Assembly (NCBI RefSeq): GCF_014203705.1 | Contig: NZ_JACHJR010000001.1 | Span: forward strand, 1 to 64,000 | Direction of reading: 5' to 3' | Length of the DNA stretch: 64,000 bases | Source: Kitasatospora gansuensis | GTDB lineage: Bacteria; Actinomycetota; Actinomycetes; Streptomycetales; Streptomycetaceae | The notes under the pieces: model-generated | Databases searched by the model: none | Told to the model about the DNA's origin: nothing | What the model saw: only the letters and a program-made list of their open reading frames with translations | In this document: in pieces, positions 1 to 7,770 of the stretch | How positions within the stretch are numbered: the stretch's first letter is position 1 | Layout of the letters: each line of letters starts with the position of its first letter | Made by a program: the position numbers and the translations under genes

Positions 1-206
1 CGCATCCTGGTGCCGGGGGCGGGAGTCTGGGCGGTGACCACCCAGACTCCGGGCCAGGTCAGTGCCCCGACCGGTGGGCCGTCCGGATCGGCGGCGGCGA
101 GGGCCACGCCGGCTTCCGACGCGACTGTGCGGGCATCGGTCACGGTCAGCCCGACGGTGTCGGGAACCGTCACCTCGCGAGCGGTGCTCGGTCCCATCCA
201 GCTCAT
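1..206 (-). CDS. PASTA-domain-like protein, N-terminal part, cut by window edge
   Basis: Open frame on the minus strand from an ATG at 206 running off the left edge. A strong GGGAGGG ribosome site lies 5-6 bases before the ATG, which fixes the start. The visible 68 residues begin MSWMGPSTAREVTVPDTVGL and contain the pattern 'VPDTVGLTVTDARTVASEAGV', then a 'VTAQTPAPGTR' segment. That is the layout of a PASTA repeat: V-P-x-V-G, a helix, then 'V..Q.P.PG'. PASTA repeats are usually extracellular sensors on kinases and penicillin-binding proteins, but no signal peptide is visible here, so this may be a small cytosolic PASTA protein. The C-terminus is unknown. Confidence 0.7.
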   Translation of the reverse strand, partial: MSWMGPSTAREVTVPDTVGLTVTDARTVASEAGVALAAADPDGPPVGALTWPGVWVVTAQTPAPGTRM

Positions 207-409
207 GTCGCCCTCCCTGCGGGCAGCATCGCGCTGATCTGCGGCAGAGGGAAGACCCCGGCCCACCCCGCTGAACCTTCGCGGACACAGCGCCAGGACC
301 CAACAGCCCGGCCTGGGAACGATCCTGACGGACCGTCCGATACTGATCCGCAGTCGGCCGGAGAGCGCGCGGGCGGTGAGGGGCCGGCCGCCCCGGCCCC
401 TCACCGGCG

Positions 410-1546
410 TCAGCGCGCCGTTCGGGCGGCCGCCACCACGGCCGCGGCCAGCTGGTCGTTCTCCGGTGCGCCGCCGGAGGGCGGGAAGGTGAACCGCCGC
501 CGGGTGTAGCCGTACGCCACGCCGCTCGCCGGGTCGGCGAAGCCCTGTGCGCCGGCCACCCCGGGGTGGCCGAAGGCGTTCGCGCCGAGGAACGGGTAGC
601 GCAGGCCCGAAGTCTCGAAGCCCAGCGCGAAGTTGTCCACCGAGCCGGTCACCAGGTCGGTGCCCGGGTAGTGCAGGGTGGTGAACTCGGTGACGGTCTC
701 CGGCTTCAGCAGCGGGCCCAGGCCGCCGAGGCCGCTGATCGCCGCCGCGTACATCCCGGCGACACCGCGGGCGCTGCCCACGCCGCCGGCCGAGGCCGGG
801 CCCTTGGCCCGGGTCTCCCGCCGGTTGACGAAGTCCACCAGGTCGGTGCGCAGGTTGAAGGAGGTCGCGAACAGGCCGTCCTTGCCGGGCAGCGGCTGCG
901 CCGCGAAGGCGGCCAGCTGATCCGGTGTCGGCTCGGCCCGCTGCAGGCTGACGAAGCGCGGCTCCAACTCCTCGGGCAGCCCGAGGAACAGGTCCAGGCC
1001 GTACGGCGCGCGGATCCGCTCCTCGTACAGCTCCTGCAGGGTGCGCCCGGTGGCCCGCAGCACCACCTCGCCGGTCAGCGCGCCGATCACGGTGGCGTGG
1101 TAGCCGTGCGCGGTGCCGGGCTCCCAGTAGGGCTTGTGCGCGGCCAGCCGCCCGGCGACCAGCCGGTCGTCCGCCAGTTCCTGCGCCGTGAACCCGCCCT
1201 CCACCGAGATCGCCCCGGCCCGGTGCGCCAGCAGCTCGCGCAGGGTCAGCCGGCCCTTGCCCTCGGCGGCGAACTCCGGCCAGTACGAGGCCACTTCGCG
1301 GTCCAGTTCGAGCACGCCGTCCTGCACCAGCAGGGCGACCAGCAGGTGTGCGGCGCCCTTGGTCACCGAGTAGACGCCGGTCAGGCTCTCCCGTTCGACG
1401 CCCTGGGACCACAGGTCGACCACCAGCCGCCCGTCCAGGTACGCGGCGAGCTGCGCGCCCGGCTCGGCCGGCTCCTCGGCGAGGAAGGCCTCGAACTCCT
1501 CCCGGACGCCCTCGAACCCCTCGGCGACCGTCCCGTTCACAGACAT
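410..1546 (-). CDS. Class C beta-lactamase-family serine hydrolase
   Basis: A 378-residue protein of the beta-lactamase/EstB-like esterase fold. The S-x-x-K nucleophile motif is SVTK at about residues 60-63 (context TGVYSVTKGAAHLL). The second motif is Y-H-A near 'GYHATVIGAL', where Tyr-x-Asn is usual. A late 'HPGVAGAQGF' fits the His-x-Gly motif. Length matches the family. There is no signal peptide, so it is probably a cytosolic esterase or amidase, not a secreted antibiotic-resistance enzyme. The ATG at 1546 is chosen over upstream alternatives because GAGGGG lies six bases before it. Substrate cannot be read from the sequence. Confidence 0.9.
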   Translation of the reverse strand: MSVNGTVAEGFEGVREEFEAFLAEEPAEPGAQLAAYLDGRLVVDLWSQGVERESLTGVYSVTKGAAHLLVALLVQDGVLELDREVASYWPEFAAEGKGRLTLRELLAHRAGAISVEGGFTAQELADDRLVAGRLAAHKPYWEPGTAHGYHATVIGALTGEVVLRATGRTLQELYEERIRAPYGLDLFLGLPEELEPRFVSLQRAEPTPDQLAAFAAQPLPGKDGLFATSFNLRTDLVDFVNRRETRAKGPASAGGVGSARGVAGMYAAAISGLGGLGPLLKPETVTEFTTLHYPGTDLVTGSVDNFALGFETSGLRYPFLGANAFGHPGVAGAQGFADPASGVAYGYTRRRFTFPPSGGAPENDQLAAAVVAAARTAR

Positions 1547-1757
1547 GGCTGACCCCTCGTCAATCGCTGGTTGCCCGATCAACAACGTGGTTCCGCCGAA
1601 CTATTCCGGCTCACGGCCCCTGCCGGCGCCCCGGCCGCGGGCTCCCGGCGGCCCGGGTGCCGACGGCATCGTCGGACGAGTCCGTCAGTTCGCCGGGCCC
1701 GCCCCGGCAGCGGCCAGGGCCCGGCGGCGACACCGGGACATGCGCAGGACGGAATGA

Positions 1758-1895
1758 GCAGTTCTACTCAGGCCCGGCCACCCCGTCCTCTTCCTCACCG
1801 CCACCGTGTCGGCCGCCCTCGTCAACGCCGCCTTCCTCGGACGGCTCGTCAGCAGGTACCGTCTGGGCGCGCGCGACCCCCGGGCCACCAGGTAG
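1758..1895 (+). pseudogene. Remnant of a membrane-protein C-terminus
   Basis: Between the hydrolase and the SDR gene (1547-1928) there is no convincing gene. In this frame a short open stretch reads 'GHPVLFLTATVSAALVNAAF' followed by 'LGRLVSRYRLGARDPRATR' and a stop. That is one hydrophobic helix with a basic tail, as in the end of a small membrane protein. No start codon or ribosome site precedes it in frame. It is most simply a decayed gene end, and chance cannot be excluded. Nothing else was recognised in this spacer. Confidence 0.25.
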
Positions 1896-1928
1896 TCAAG
1901 GCCCCCGGCCGGCCCGGGTGTTCTCCGG

Positions 1929-2732
1929 TCAGGGCCGGGGCGGGACAAGCAGGCGGCGGCCGGCGCTGGCGCCGCCGTCGACGAAGACGCCGGCTCCGGT
2001 CATGTAGGCGAAGTCGTCCGCCGCCAGGCCCAGGACCGCCTGGGCGATGTCCTCGGGTGAGGCGATGCGGTGCAGCCCGTCGACGTTCTGCTCGCCCAGC
2101 CACGCCCTCGCGGCGGTCCAGGTCGCGTCGTCCATCCCCGGCGGCCGTACCAGCGCGGTGTCCGTGGTGCCCGGCATGATCGCGTTGACCCGGATGCCGT
2201 CGCGGCCGTAGTCGAGCGCGGCGGCCTGCACCAGGCCCTGGACCGCGCGCTTGCCCGCCGAGTACGCCGCGCCCTGCGGCCGGGCCACCTCGACGGCGGA
2301 GGACGAGGTCACGATCACCACCCCGCCACCGCGCGCCAGCAGGTGGGGGATCTGGTACTTCATCGACAGGAACACGCCCCGCGCGTTGGTCGCCATCACG
2401 TCGTCGAAGGTGTCGGTGCCCAGTTCGTGCAGCCGGGCGGTGCGGCTGATGCCCGCGTTGTTGAAGGCGATGTCCAGGCCGCCGAACGAGTCGACGGTCT
2501 GCCGGACGAAGTTCTCCACGTCCTTCTCGACCCGGACGTCCGCCCGGACGTAGCGGGCGGTGCCGCCCGCCCGGCGGATCTCGCGCTCCACCTGGGCCCC
2601 GAGCTCGGCCCGCCGCCCGCAGAAGCCGACCGCGGCGCCCTGGGCGGCGAAGGCCAGCGCGGTGGCGCGGCCGATCCCCGAGGTGGCCCCGGTGATGGCC
2701 ACCACCTTCCCCGCGAAACGTCCTCGCGGCAC
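1929..2732 (-). CDS. Short-chain dehydrogenase/reductase (SDR)
   Basis: Classical SDR of about 267 residues. Visible motifs are the cofactor loop TGATSGIG near residue 15, NNAGIS near residue 92, the catalytic Ser in TSSSAVE, the Tyr/Lys pair in AAYSAGKRA, and the C-terminal GAGVFVDGGAS. It should oxidise or reduce an alcohol/carbonyl with NAD(P)(H); the substrate is unknown. The frame starts here at a GTG with no clear ribosome site. It stays open upstream through a Tat-signal-like stretch (GRRAVLAGAAGLLGAAGLAA) with no ATG or GTG, while an ATG at 2910 lies in another frame. The true N-terminus may therefore be broken by a frameshift (see findings). Confidence 0.9.
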   Translation of the reverse strand: MPRGRFAGKVVAITGATSGIGRATALAFAAQGAAVGFCGRRAELGAQVEREIRRAGGTARYVRADVRVEKDVENFVRQTVDSFGGLDIAFNNAGISRTARLHELGTDTFDDVMATNARGVFLSMKYQIPHLLARGGGVVIVTSSSAVEVARPQGAAYSAGKRAVQGLVQAAALDYGRDGIRVNAIMPGTTDTALVRPPGMDDATWTAARAWLGEQNVDGLHRIASPEDIAQAVLGLAADDFAYMTGAGVFVDGGASAGRRLLVPPRP

Positions 2733-3109
2733 GGTACGTGCCCCGGACGCGGCGGCGGTGGGTGCGGCGGCCAGTCCTGCCGCGCCGAGCAGGCCGGCCG
2801 CGCCGGCGAGTACGGCGCGGCGTCCGGCCGGGGCCCGGGGAATGTGCCGACGGAGCGTCAGAATGCCGGTGGGGGCTGGAGTTTGACTGGGTGCGGTGGT
2901 GGTCTGTCATGTCTCGAAGCCTGGCGGACGGCCGCCGGCCGCCGGATCGGCCTTCCGGTCCGGGGTTTCGGCCGATCGGTCGCCGCGCTCTCCTCCTCGG
3001 GGAGGAGGCCGCAGCCTTGGTCCCGGCCGCGGTCGGAACCGCTCTGCCCGAGCCCCGCCGCACGCTGCCCGGCCGGAGCGCTCCGGTGGGCCGGTCGTCG
3101 CGCTCCGGC

Positions 3110-3313
3110 CTCGCCGACCTGGTGGATGCGCGAACTCAGTTGCTCCTCAGCCCAGTTGGCGTCCACGCGCAGGTCGAACCAGAGCCGGTCGCGCCGGCCC
3201 TCGGGCCGGTCCGGCCCGACCGCGGCCCAGCTGAGTGCGCTGACCGGCAGTACGAACGGCACCGCGACGCCCGCCCAGGTGACGGCAATGCGCTGTTCGT
3301 CCTCAAGTCTCGC
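3110..3313 (-). pseudogene. Possible membrane-protein remnant
   Basis: The 2733-3400 interval has no intact gene. In this frame a stretch reads 'RIAVTWAGVAVPFVLPVSAL' followed by 'SWAAVGPDRPEGRRDRLWFD' and 'LRVDANWAEEQLSSRIHQVG'. That looks like one transmembrane helix and a normal soluble segment rather than a shadow frame. A TGA lies directly upstream with no start codon after it, and the downstream part turns into repetitive Arg/Pro-rich sequence. I read it as a gene fragment. The family is not recognised. Confidence 0.3.
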
Positions 3314-3400
3314 TCAACACAGGCTCCTTGAAGCCCGGCTGGGCCTAGCCTGCGGGGAGGGCTGTGCCATCGGGCGGCACCGTACGGGGAGGACAGCGGT

Positions 3401-3532
3401 ATGAGGAGTCCGGTTGGACGACTGGGGGCGAAGCTGGTCGCTTTCGCCCGGCTGTTCCGCAAGCCGAAGGGCGGGCCGTACTCCCCGGACGCCGACAACT
3501 ACCGGCAGTCCAGCCGGCTGCCATGGCCCTGA
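3401..3532 (+). CDS. Small basic protein, 43 residues
   Basis: A short ORF with an excellent ribosome site: GGGGAGGA seven bases before the ATG. The product begins MRSPVGRLGAKLVAFARLFR and continues with 'KPKGGPYSPDADNYRQSSRL' to a stop after 'PWP'. The N-terminal half is an amphipathic, strongly basic helix (K/R every 3-4 positions); the C-terminal half is polar. No family is recognised. Support is the ribosome site and protein-like composition; expression is unproven. Confidence 0.5.
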   Translation: MRSPVGRLGAKLVAFARLFRKPKGGPYSPDADNYRQSSRLPWP

Positions 3533-3718
3533 CCCCCGCGCAGTACGCCAGGAGGGCCGGGGCAGCCCGGGCGAGCCCGGGCACCGCGTGCCGGACGGCC
3601 GGGCAGGACAGCCGGGTGGCAGAGCCGGACCGGAGCAGCGGAACGGTGGGCGGCACCGGCCCGTGACGGGCATCGGACCGGTCCGGGGCCGGCTCAGCGG
3701 GGCCGTTCGACGGCGCAG

Positions 3719-3913
3719 GTGGCCCTCCGGTTTCCCCCTGTCGAGGCGTGGTCGCGGCTCGGCTGTCCCGACGCGCTGCAGTCGATCGTCAGCGACGGCG
3801 CCGAGTACGGGAACTGGAGCCCCGCCTTCGCCGACCCGGAGGAGGTCATCGCCACGAGGATCGTCGCCGAGGCCGCCCGTCTGCTCGCCGGGCCCTGGCC
3901 GCCGCTCTCCTGA
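3719..3913 (+). CDS. Hypothetical protein or gene fragment, 64 residues
   Basis: An open frame from a GTG with no clear ribosome site. The translation has normal protein composition: hydrophobic-acidic patterning, e.g. 'WSRLGCPDALQSIVSDGAEY', 'GNWSPAFADPEEVIATRIVA' and 'EAARLLAGPWPPLS' at the end. It may be the 3' part of a larger gene whose start has been lost. The family is not recognised. The flanking spacers 3533-3718 and 3914-4026 show nothing else. Confidence 0.3.
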   Translation: MALRFPPVEAWSRLGCPDALQSIVSDGAEYGNWSPAFADPEEVIATRIVAEAARLLAGPWPPLS

Positions 3914-4026
3914 TCCGGCGCACCGCCGGGGCATCTCCGTCGGAGCCGGTCGGGCCTGTCCCGCAGACGGAAAACCCGACGCTGCCCGTCAGGCCTCGGC
4001 GCGGGGCCCGGAGGCCGCGGTCGGCG

Positions 4027-4392
4027 TCAGCGGTGCCGTCCGGCGAGGAGTTCGTCCAGCGGGACCAGGGTGCCGTCGCCGTCGGTGCGCCGCCACAGCT
4101 GGACGCCGTCGCCGGGGCGCAGCTGGTGGCTGTTCTCCCAGCCGGTGATGGTCAGTTCGGCCAGGCGTTGGGCGTTGACGCGGTTGCGGCCGAGTGAGGC
4201 GCTGGCGAGGTCGGGGTGGGGTTGGCCGTGGCCGTCGTCGGCGTGGAGGTACCAGCGTTCGTAGGGGCTGTAGCGGCCCTGGGCGTCCGGGGGGCTGAGG
4301 TGCTTGGACAGGTGCCAGGTGCGGCCCTGGTGGACGGTGGTGGCGTTGCCGGCGGTGTGGCCGGTCCAGGTGAGGTGGGACTTCCAGGGCAC
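4027..4392 (-). CDS. Hypothetical protein, 121 residues
   Basis: The frame is open much further upstream, but the GTG at 4392 is chosen because AAGGAGA lies seven bases before it. The translation also changes there from Pro/Arg-rich shadow-like sequence to normal protein. The product begins VPWKSHLTWTGHTAGN and contains 'RTWHLSKHLSPPDAQGRYSP' and 'AQRLAELTITGWENSHQL', ending LVPLDELLAGRHR. It is rich in Trp, His and polar residues, has no transmembrane segment, and is probably cytosolic. No family is recognised. Confidence 0.6.
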   Translation of the reverse strand: MPWKSHLTWTGHTAGNATTVHQGRTWHLSKHLSPPDAQGRYSPYERWYLHADDGHGQPHPDLASASLGRNRVNAQRLAELTITGWENSHQLRPGDGVQLWRRTDGDGTLVPLDELLAGRHR

Positions 4393-4647
4393 TGCGGGGT
4401 CTCCTTCGGTGCGGTACGGGCGGTGGGACGCCGGCCGGTACCGCCGTGCGTCGGCGGGCGCGCGGGCCCGCGTCGGCGTTGCGGCCTGATCGGCACCGCA
4501 CTCCCCGCAGTGTCTCCTTTCACCGCCGCTGACACGAAATCCGTGCCCGGGGAACGGCGGTCGCCGCCCGGGCCGGGGGCCGGGTGTGAAGCTGAGCCGG
4601 CCGTCATCTTCCCTTGGGTTCCTTGGCCTGCGCGCTGTCGGGAGCTG

Positions 4648-4690
4648 TTGACACGTGTGCTGGACGGGCACTAAAACTCACACTGTACAG
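4648..4690 (+). promoter_or_regulatory. Promoter with adjacent palindrome ahead of the DUF2306/TetR genes
   Basis: TTGACA at 4648-4653, an 18-base spacer and TAAAAC at 4672-4677 form a good sigma-70-type promoter reading into the DUF2306 gene. Immediately after it lies the perfect palindrome CTGTACAG (4683-4690), placed where a repressor would block initiation. The TetR gene at 5556 is the obvious candidate regulator (inference). The rest of the 4393-4749 spacer shows nothing. Confidence 0.5.
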
Positions 4691-4749
4691 ATTGAGCTGG
4701 TGCCGCCCCTCCCGCGCTTCGCCTCGCCCCGAAAGAGGGCCCCTTCGCC

Positions 4750-5483
4750 ATGTCCGCACCCGTAGTGACCTCCCGCCCGCCCACGGCCACCGGCCGGCCC
4801 CGGCGCGGCTCCCGTTCCGGCTGGACCGTGATGCTGCTGCTGTCGGTGGCGATCACCGGCTACTCCGTCGGCCAGTACGCGGCCGGCAAGCCTGCAGGAC
4901 CTCGCCGCCGGCCGGGTCGGCCTCGCGCCGACTACGCGCAGCGGCCCCTCGCGGTCCAGGTGGCCTTCTACGTCCACATCGTCACCGCCGGGGCGGGCCC
5001 TGGCCGTGGGCCCGTTCCAGTTCGTCCGCGCGATCCGGCGCCGCCTGCCCCGCGTGCACCGCTGGATCGGGCGCGCCTACGTGGCCGCCGTCGGGCTGGG
5101 CTCGGTGGCGGCGCTGGTGATGTCGTTCTTCAACTCCGTGGCGTTCGCCGGGTTCTTCGGCTTCGGCAGCCTCGCCGTGCTCTGGGGGTGGACCACCTAC
5201 CGCGGCTACCGGGCCGCCCGCCAGGGCGACCTTCGCCGCGCACCAAGCCTGGATGATCCGCAGCTTCGCCCTGACCTTCGCGGCGCCGACCCTGCGGCTC
5301 TGGTTCGGCGTGCTGATCCTGCTCCAGGTGCTGGCGGGGCGGGCCGCCGGGGGCGACGTGGACCACATGGTCGCCCAGGCCTACGCCGCGGTCCCGTTCC
5401 TGTGCTGGCTGCCCAACATCGTCGTCGCCGAACTGATGATCCGCCGCCGCGGCCTCCCGGGCCTGCGCTTCGTCACGCCGTAG
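4750..5483 (+). pseudogene. DUF2306 membrane protein, broken by several frame changes
   Basis: The pieces read, in order, 'GWTVMLLLSVAITGYSVGQY', 'LQDLAAGRVGLA', 'DYAQRPLAVQVAFYVHIVTA', 'VGPFQFVRAIRRRLPRVHRW', 'IGRAYVAAVGLGSVAALVMS' and 'HQAWMIRSFALTFAAPTLRL', ending LPNIVVAELMIRR. Together this is a typical DUF2306 integral membrane protein, with 'GPFQF..R.R..HRW.GR.Y', 'H..WM.R..ALTFAA..LR' and 'NL.VAEL'. The pieces lie in different frames. Changes occur near 4890, near 4925, at 4985-5005 and at 5225-5240 (the last looks like one extra C). A TetR gene follows 72 bases later. It is either a pseudogene or an indel-rich stretch of assembly. Confidence 0.8.
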
Positions 5484-5555
5484 CCCGTGGCCGCCCACCG
5501 CAAGGGCCGCGGGAGCGGGTGGCCGCCCCGGATCCGTCCGTGCCAGGATCCGTAC

Positions 5556-6218
5556 ATGACCCAGCCCACCCGCCGCACCCGCACCACCTACCACCACGGC
5601 GACCTGCGGGCGGCACTGATCACAGCGGGCATCGAACTGGCCCGCACCGGCGGGCCGGAGGCGGTGGTCCTGCGCGAGGTCACCCGCCTCGTCGGGGTCG
5701 CCCCCAACTCCGCGTACGGCCACTTCAAGACCCTGGCCGCACTGAAGGCGGCGGTGGCCAAACAGGCCCTGTGCGAGCTGGGAGCGGCCATGGCGGCCCA
5801 TGTCGCGGCCGTCCCCGAGCCCCCTGGGCCGCGCGCGGCGGCCGTGTTCCACCTGGGCGAAGTCGGCCGCGCGTACGTGCGGTTCGCGCTCGAGGAGCCG
5901 GGACTGTTCCGGACCGCCATGGACGGCAACCCCTCGGGGGTCGGCACCCCGGGATCGGCCGGCCACCAGCCGGCCCCCGACGCCCAGGGGCAGCCGCAGC
6001 CCGACGCGATCCTCCTGGCGGCGCTCGAGCGGCTGACCGGGGCGGGAATCCTGCCGCCGCAGGAGACCGGCGCGGCGGTGACGGCCAGCTGGGCCACCGT
6101 GCACGGGCTGGCCACCATCCTCGTCAACCTCCAGCCCGGCCTCTCGGCCGCCGAACGGGACGCGGCGATCGACAACGGCCTGCGCGTCCTGCTGCTGGGG
6201 GTCACGGCACTCGGCTAG
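5556..6218 (+). CDS. TetR/AcrR-family regulator (WHG-type C-terminus)
   Basis: A 220-residue TetR-like repressor. The N-terminal helix-turn-helix is clear: 'YHHGDLRAALITAGIELART', then 'LREVTRLVGVAPNSAYGHFK' with the recognition helix and the usual tail 'LAALKAAVAKQAL'. The ligand-binding half resembles the WHG-type C-terminal domain, with 'HLGEVGRAYVRFALEEPGLF' and 'TASWATVHGLATILVN'. The ATG at 5556 is chosen over an upstream GTG because it starts the recognisable domain. It follows the DUF2306 gene on the same strand, and the promoter/palindrome at 4648-4690 could be its target, making an autoregulated two-gene unit (inference). Confidence 0.9.
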   Translation: MTQPTRRTRTTYHHGDLRAALITAGIELARTGGPEAVVLREVTRLVGVAPNSAYGHFKTLAALKAAVAKQALCELGAAMAAHVAAVPEPPGPRAAAVFHLGEVGRAYVRFALEEPGLFRTAMDGNPSGVGTPGSAGHQPAPDAQGQPQPDAILLAALERLTGAGILPPQETGAAVTASWATVHGLATILVNLQPGLSAAERDAAIDNGLRVLLLGVTALG

Positions 6219-6392
6219 GAACTTCCGCAACCGTTGTTCCCGGGTGCGGTTGCCGTTCGGCTCTCGTGCGGGCGTACGACGCCGGCCGGGCGGGCATGTG
6301 CCGGAAGTGTGTGCCTGCGGCCATGGTGCTGACGCAGTGCGGTCGTTCCGCTACGGTGACGGCACATGTGAATCGCGGGAAGGGCGGAGTCC

Positions 6393-6584
6393 ATGAGCGG
6401 ACAGGACGCGGGACCGGGCGGCGCGCCACAGCCGCGGCTCTGCCCGGCGTGCGGCGGCCGCCGGGTGACGGACAAGACCCGGCACACCCACGACATCGAC
6501 CCCGGCACCGGCACCCTGACCCAGCGGGTCGAACACCACACCTCGGCGTGCGAACGGTGCGGCGGATCAGGGACGTGGGCCTGA
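6393..6584 (+). CDS. Small two-CxxC zinc-binding protein, 63 residues
   Basis: The product begins MSGQDAGPGGAPQPRLCPAC and holds two DnaJ-like knuckles, CPACGG (about residues 17-22) and CERCGG (about residues 53-58). They are separated by a His-rich, acidic middle (THDIDPGTGTLTQRVEHH). Four cysteines in this spacing should bind one zinc. GGAG lies four bases before the ATG. The stop overlaps the start of the next gene in a TGATG arrangement, so the two are very probably translationally coupled. Role unknown; nucleic-acid or protein binding is a guess. Confidence 0.65.
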   Translation: MSGQDAGPGGAPQPRLCPACGGRRVTDKTRHTHDIDPGTGTLTQRVEHHTSACERCGGSGTWA

Positions 6585-7048
6585 TGCGCCTGCTCTTCGA
6601 ATGCCTCGAGTGCGGCACCCACTACCTGCCGCCGGAGGACCTGCGCTACGGCGACGGCTCGCCGGCCAGCCCCGTGTGGTGCAGCCCCTGCCAGGAACTG
6701 ATGGCCCGCCACAAGATCGCCGAGCCGCAGCCGGCCGCGGCGATCGCACTGGCGGCCGCCCGGCAGGCACTGCAGGCCGCCCTCGCGGCGCAGGCCGCCC
6801 GCGCCGAAACCCCCGCCGCAAACCCGCGGCCGACCCGGCCCGCCAGGACCCGCCGCTCCACGGCCGGCCCCTCCCGGACCCGGGAAACGCTCCCGCCTCC
6901 ACTGAACGGACCGCGCCGTGCCGTCCCGTACGGCGCAGCGGGGCGGTCGTTCGGCGGCAGTGGTGTCAACGTCCGTGCGGTGAGGCCGAGTTGCCCGGTT
7001 CACCCTGGGGGCACGCTTCGGCACCCGGGCCTTGGCCTGCTTCGCTAG
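6584..7048 (+). CDS. Zinc-ribbon protein with Ala-rich helix and basic tail
   Basis: Starts on the A of the previous stop (TGATG). The first 45 residues form a zinc ribbon: 'FECLECGTHYLPPEDLRYGD' then 'VWCSPCQELMARHK', i.e. CLEC and CSPC. A long Ala-rich helix follows ('IALAAARQALQAALAAQAAR'), then a Pro/Arg-rich tail to 154 residues. The tail has low complexity and overlaps the end of the minus-strand pseudogene by 4 bases, so the natural end may be earlier. With the preceding gene it forms a coupled pair of small zinc proteins. Function unknown. Confidence 0.6.
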   Translation: MRLLFECLECGTHYLPPEDLRYGDGSPASPVWCSPCQELMARHKIAEPQPAAAIALAAARQALQAALAAQAARAETPAANPRPTRPARTRRSTAGPSRTRETLPPPLNGPRRAVPYGAAGRSFGGSGVNVRAVRPSCPVHPGGTLRHPGLGLLR

Positions 7049-7384
7049 GCCGTTGCCCGGCGGACCCGGTAGTTCCAGCGCGTCAGTGCCTGGACGACGG
7101 TTGCCGCGCCGGTGGGGTTGGCGCTGTGGACGAAGACCGTTCCGATGTCGAAGGGCTGTCCGTGGAAGGCGGCTTCCTCCAGGAGGGTCACCACGGGCAG
7201 GATGTTGTCGTCGCCGCCGAGATCGTGGTCGAGCCAGAGTTCGTCGAGTGTAGCCGTCGCGGTGCTCCCGGAGGAGCTGGATGCCGTCGCGGCTCGTGCG
7301 GGCGATCCGGGTGGCTCTGGGGAGCGGCCGGAGGTCGTCGATGCCGAGGATGACGGGCATCGGCGCGGCTGGGTCCTCGTTCAT
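7045..7384 (-). pseudogene. Cyclic-phosphate-processing receiver-type protein, frameshifted
   Basis: From the ATG at 7384 the frame reads 'MNEDPAAPMPVILGIDDLRP' and 'LPRATRIARTSRDGIQLLRE'. After about residue 45, one base must be skipped to continue with 'LDELWLDHDLGGDDNILPVV' and 'FDIGTVFVHSANPTGAATVV', ending at TAG 7045-7047. 'D-D-L-R-P' plus 'LDHDLGG' is the signature of receiver-like proteins grouped as cyclic-phosphate-processing receiver domains. The break lies near 7245-7255 (TAC ACT CGA). This is either a real frameshift or an indel error. Confidence 0.65.
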
Positions 7385-7429
7385 CCGGTCATCATCGCAG
7401 CGGGCCGGGCCGCGAAATGCCCGGGGGCG

Positions 7430-7642
7430 GCCGGTACTTGGCGGGCAGCCCGGGGTGGGGGGTCGCGGGCCGAGAGCGGTGAGGGCGTCGGCGAGGCGGG
7501 CGACGTGCCGAGAGACCCTTCGCATGGTCTCGGCCGCGACGGCGGCACAGTCCTCCGCCAGGGCATCGGGCCCAGGCGCCCGCAGGTCGGCCCAGGCGCC
7601 CTCGTGATCACCGTGCAGGTATCGCTGCAGGTGGGAAGTCAC
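7430..7642 (-). pseudogene. Truncated hypothetical gene, N-terminal piece
   Basis: From the GTG at 7642 the frame reads 'VTSHLQRYLHGDHEGAWADL' and 'RAPGPDALAEDCAAVAAETM', then 'RRVSRHVARLADALTALG'. Composition is normal, with an amphipathic helix pattern. I recall similar N-termini in uncharacterised Streptomyces proteins ('HGD...W..L...A..TM.R...N...L...L'), but this is from memory only. After about residue 60 it degenerates and runs in frame into the receiver pseudogene, as expected if a deletion removed its C-terminal part. Confidence 0.4.
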
Positions 7643-7770
7643 CGGCGGCAGCCTGCCCGAGGCCGGTGTTCCGGGGCGAGGGAGCAGCGGCACGGTTTCC
7701 CCTTGGACTCGCTGTCTTCCAAACGGTTGACTGGGGGCGGCACCCGCATCGACCGGTCCGGAGGAGAGCT

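Noticed and set aside
566..1552. Long plus-strand frame (328 codons) opposite the serine hydrolase
   Set aside because: Antisense shadow of a clear family gene; translation is Gln/Arg/Gly-rich with no ribosome site.
5006..7048. Single 680-codon plus-strand frame
   Set aside because: It joins a DUF2306 piece, shadow sequence across the TetR gene and the zinc-ribbon protein; only the pieces are real.
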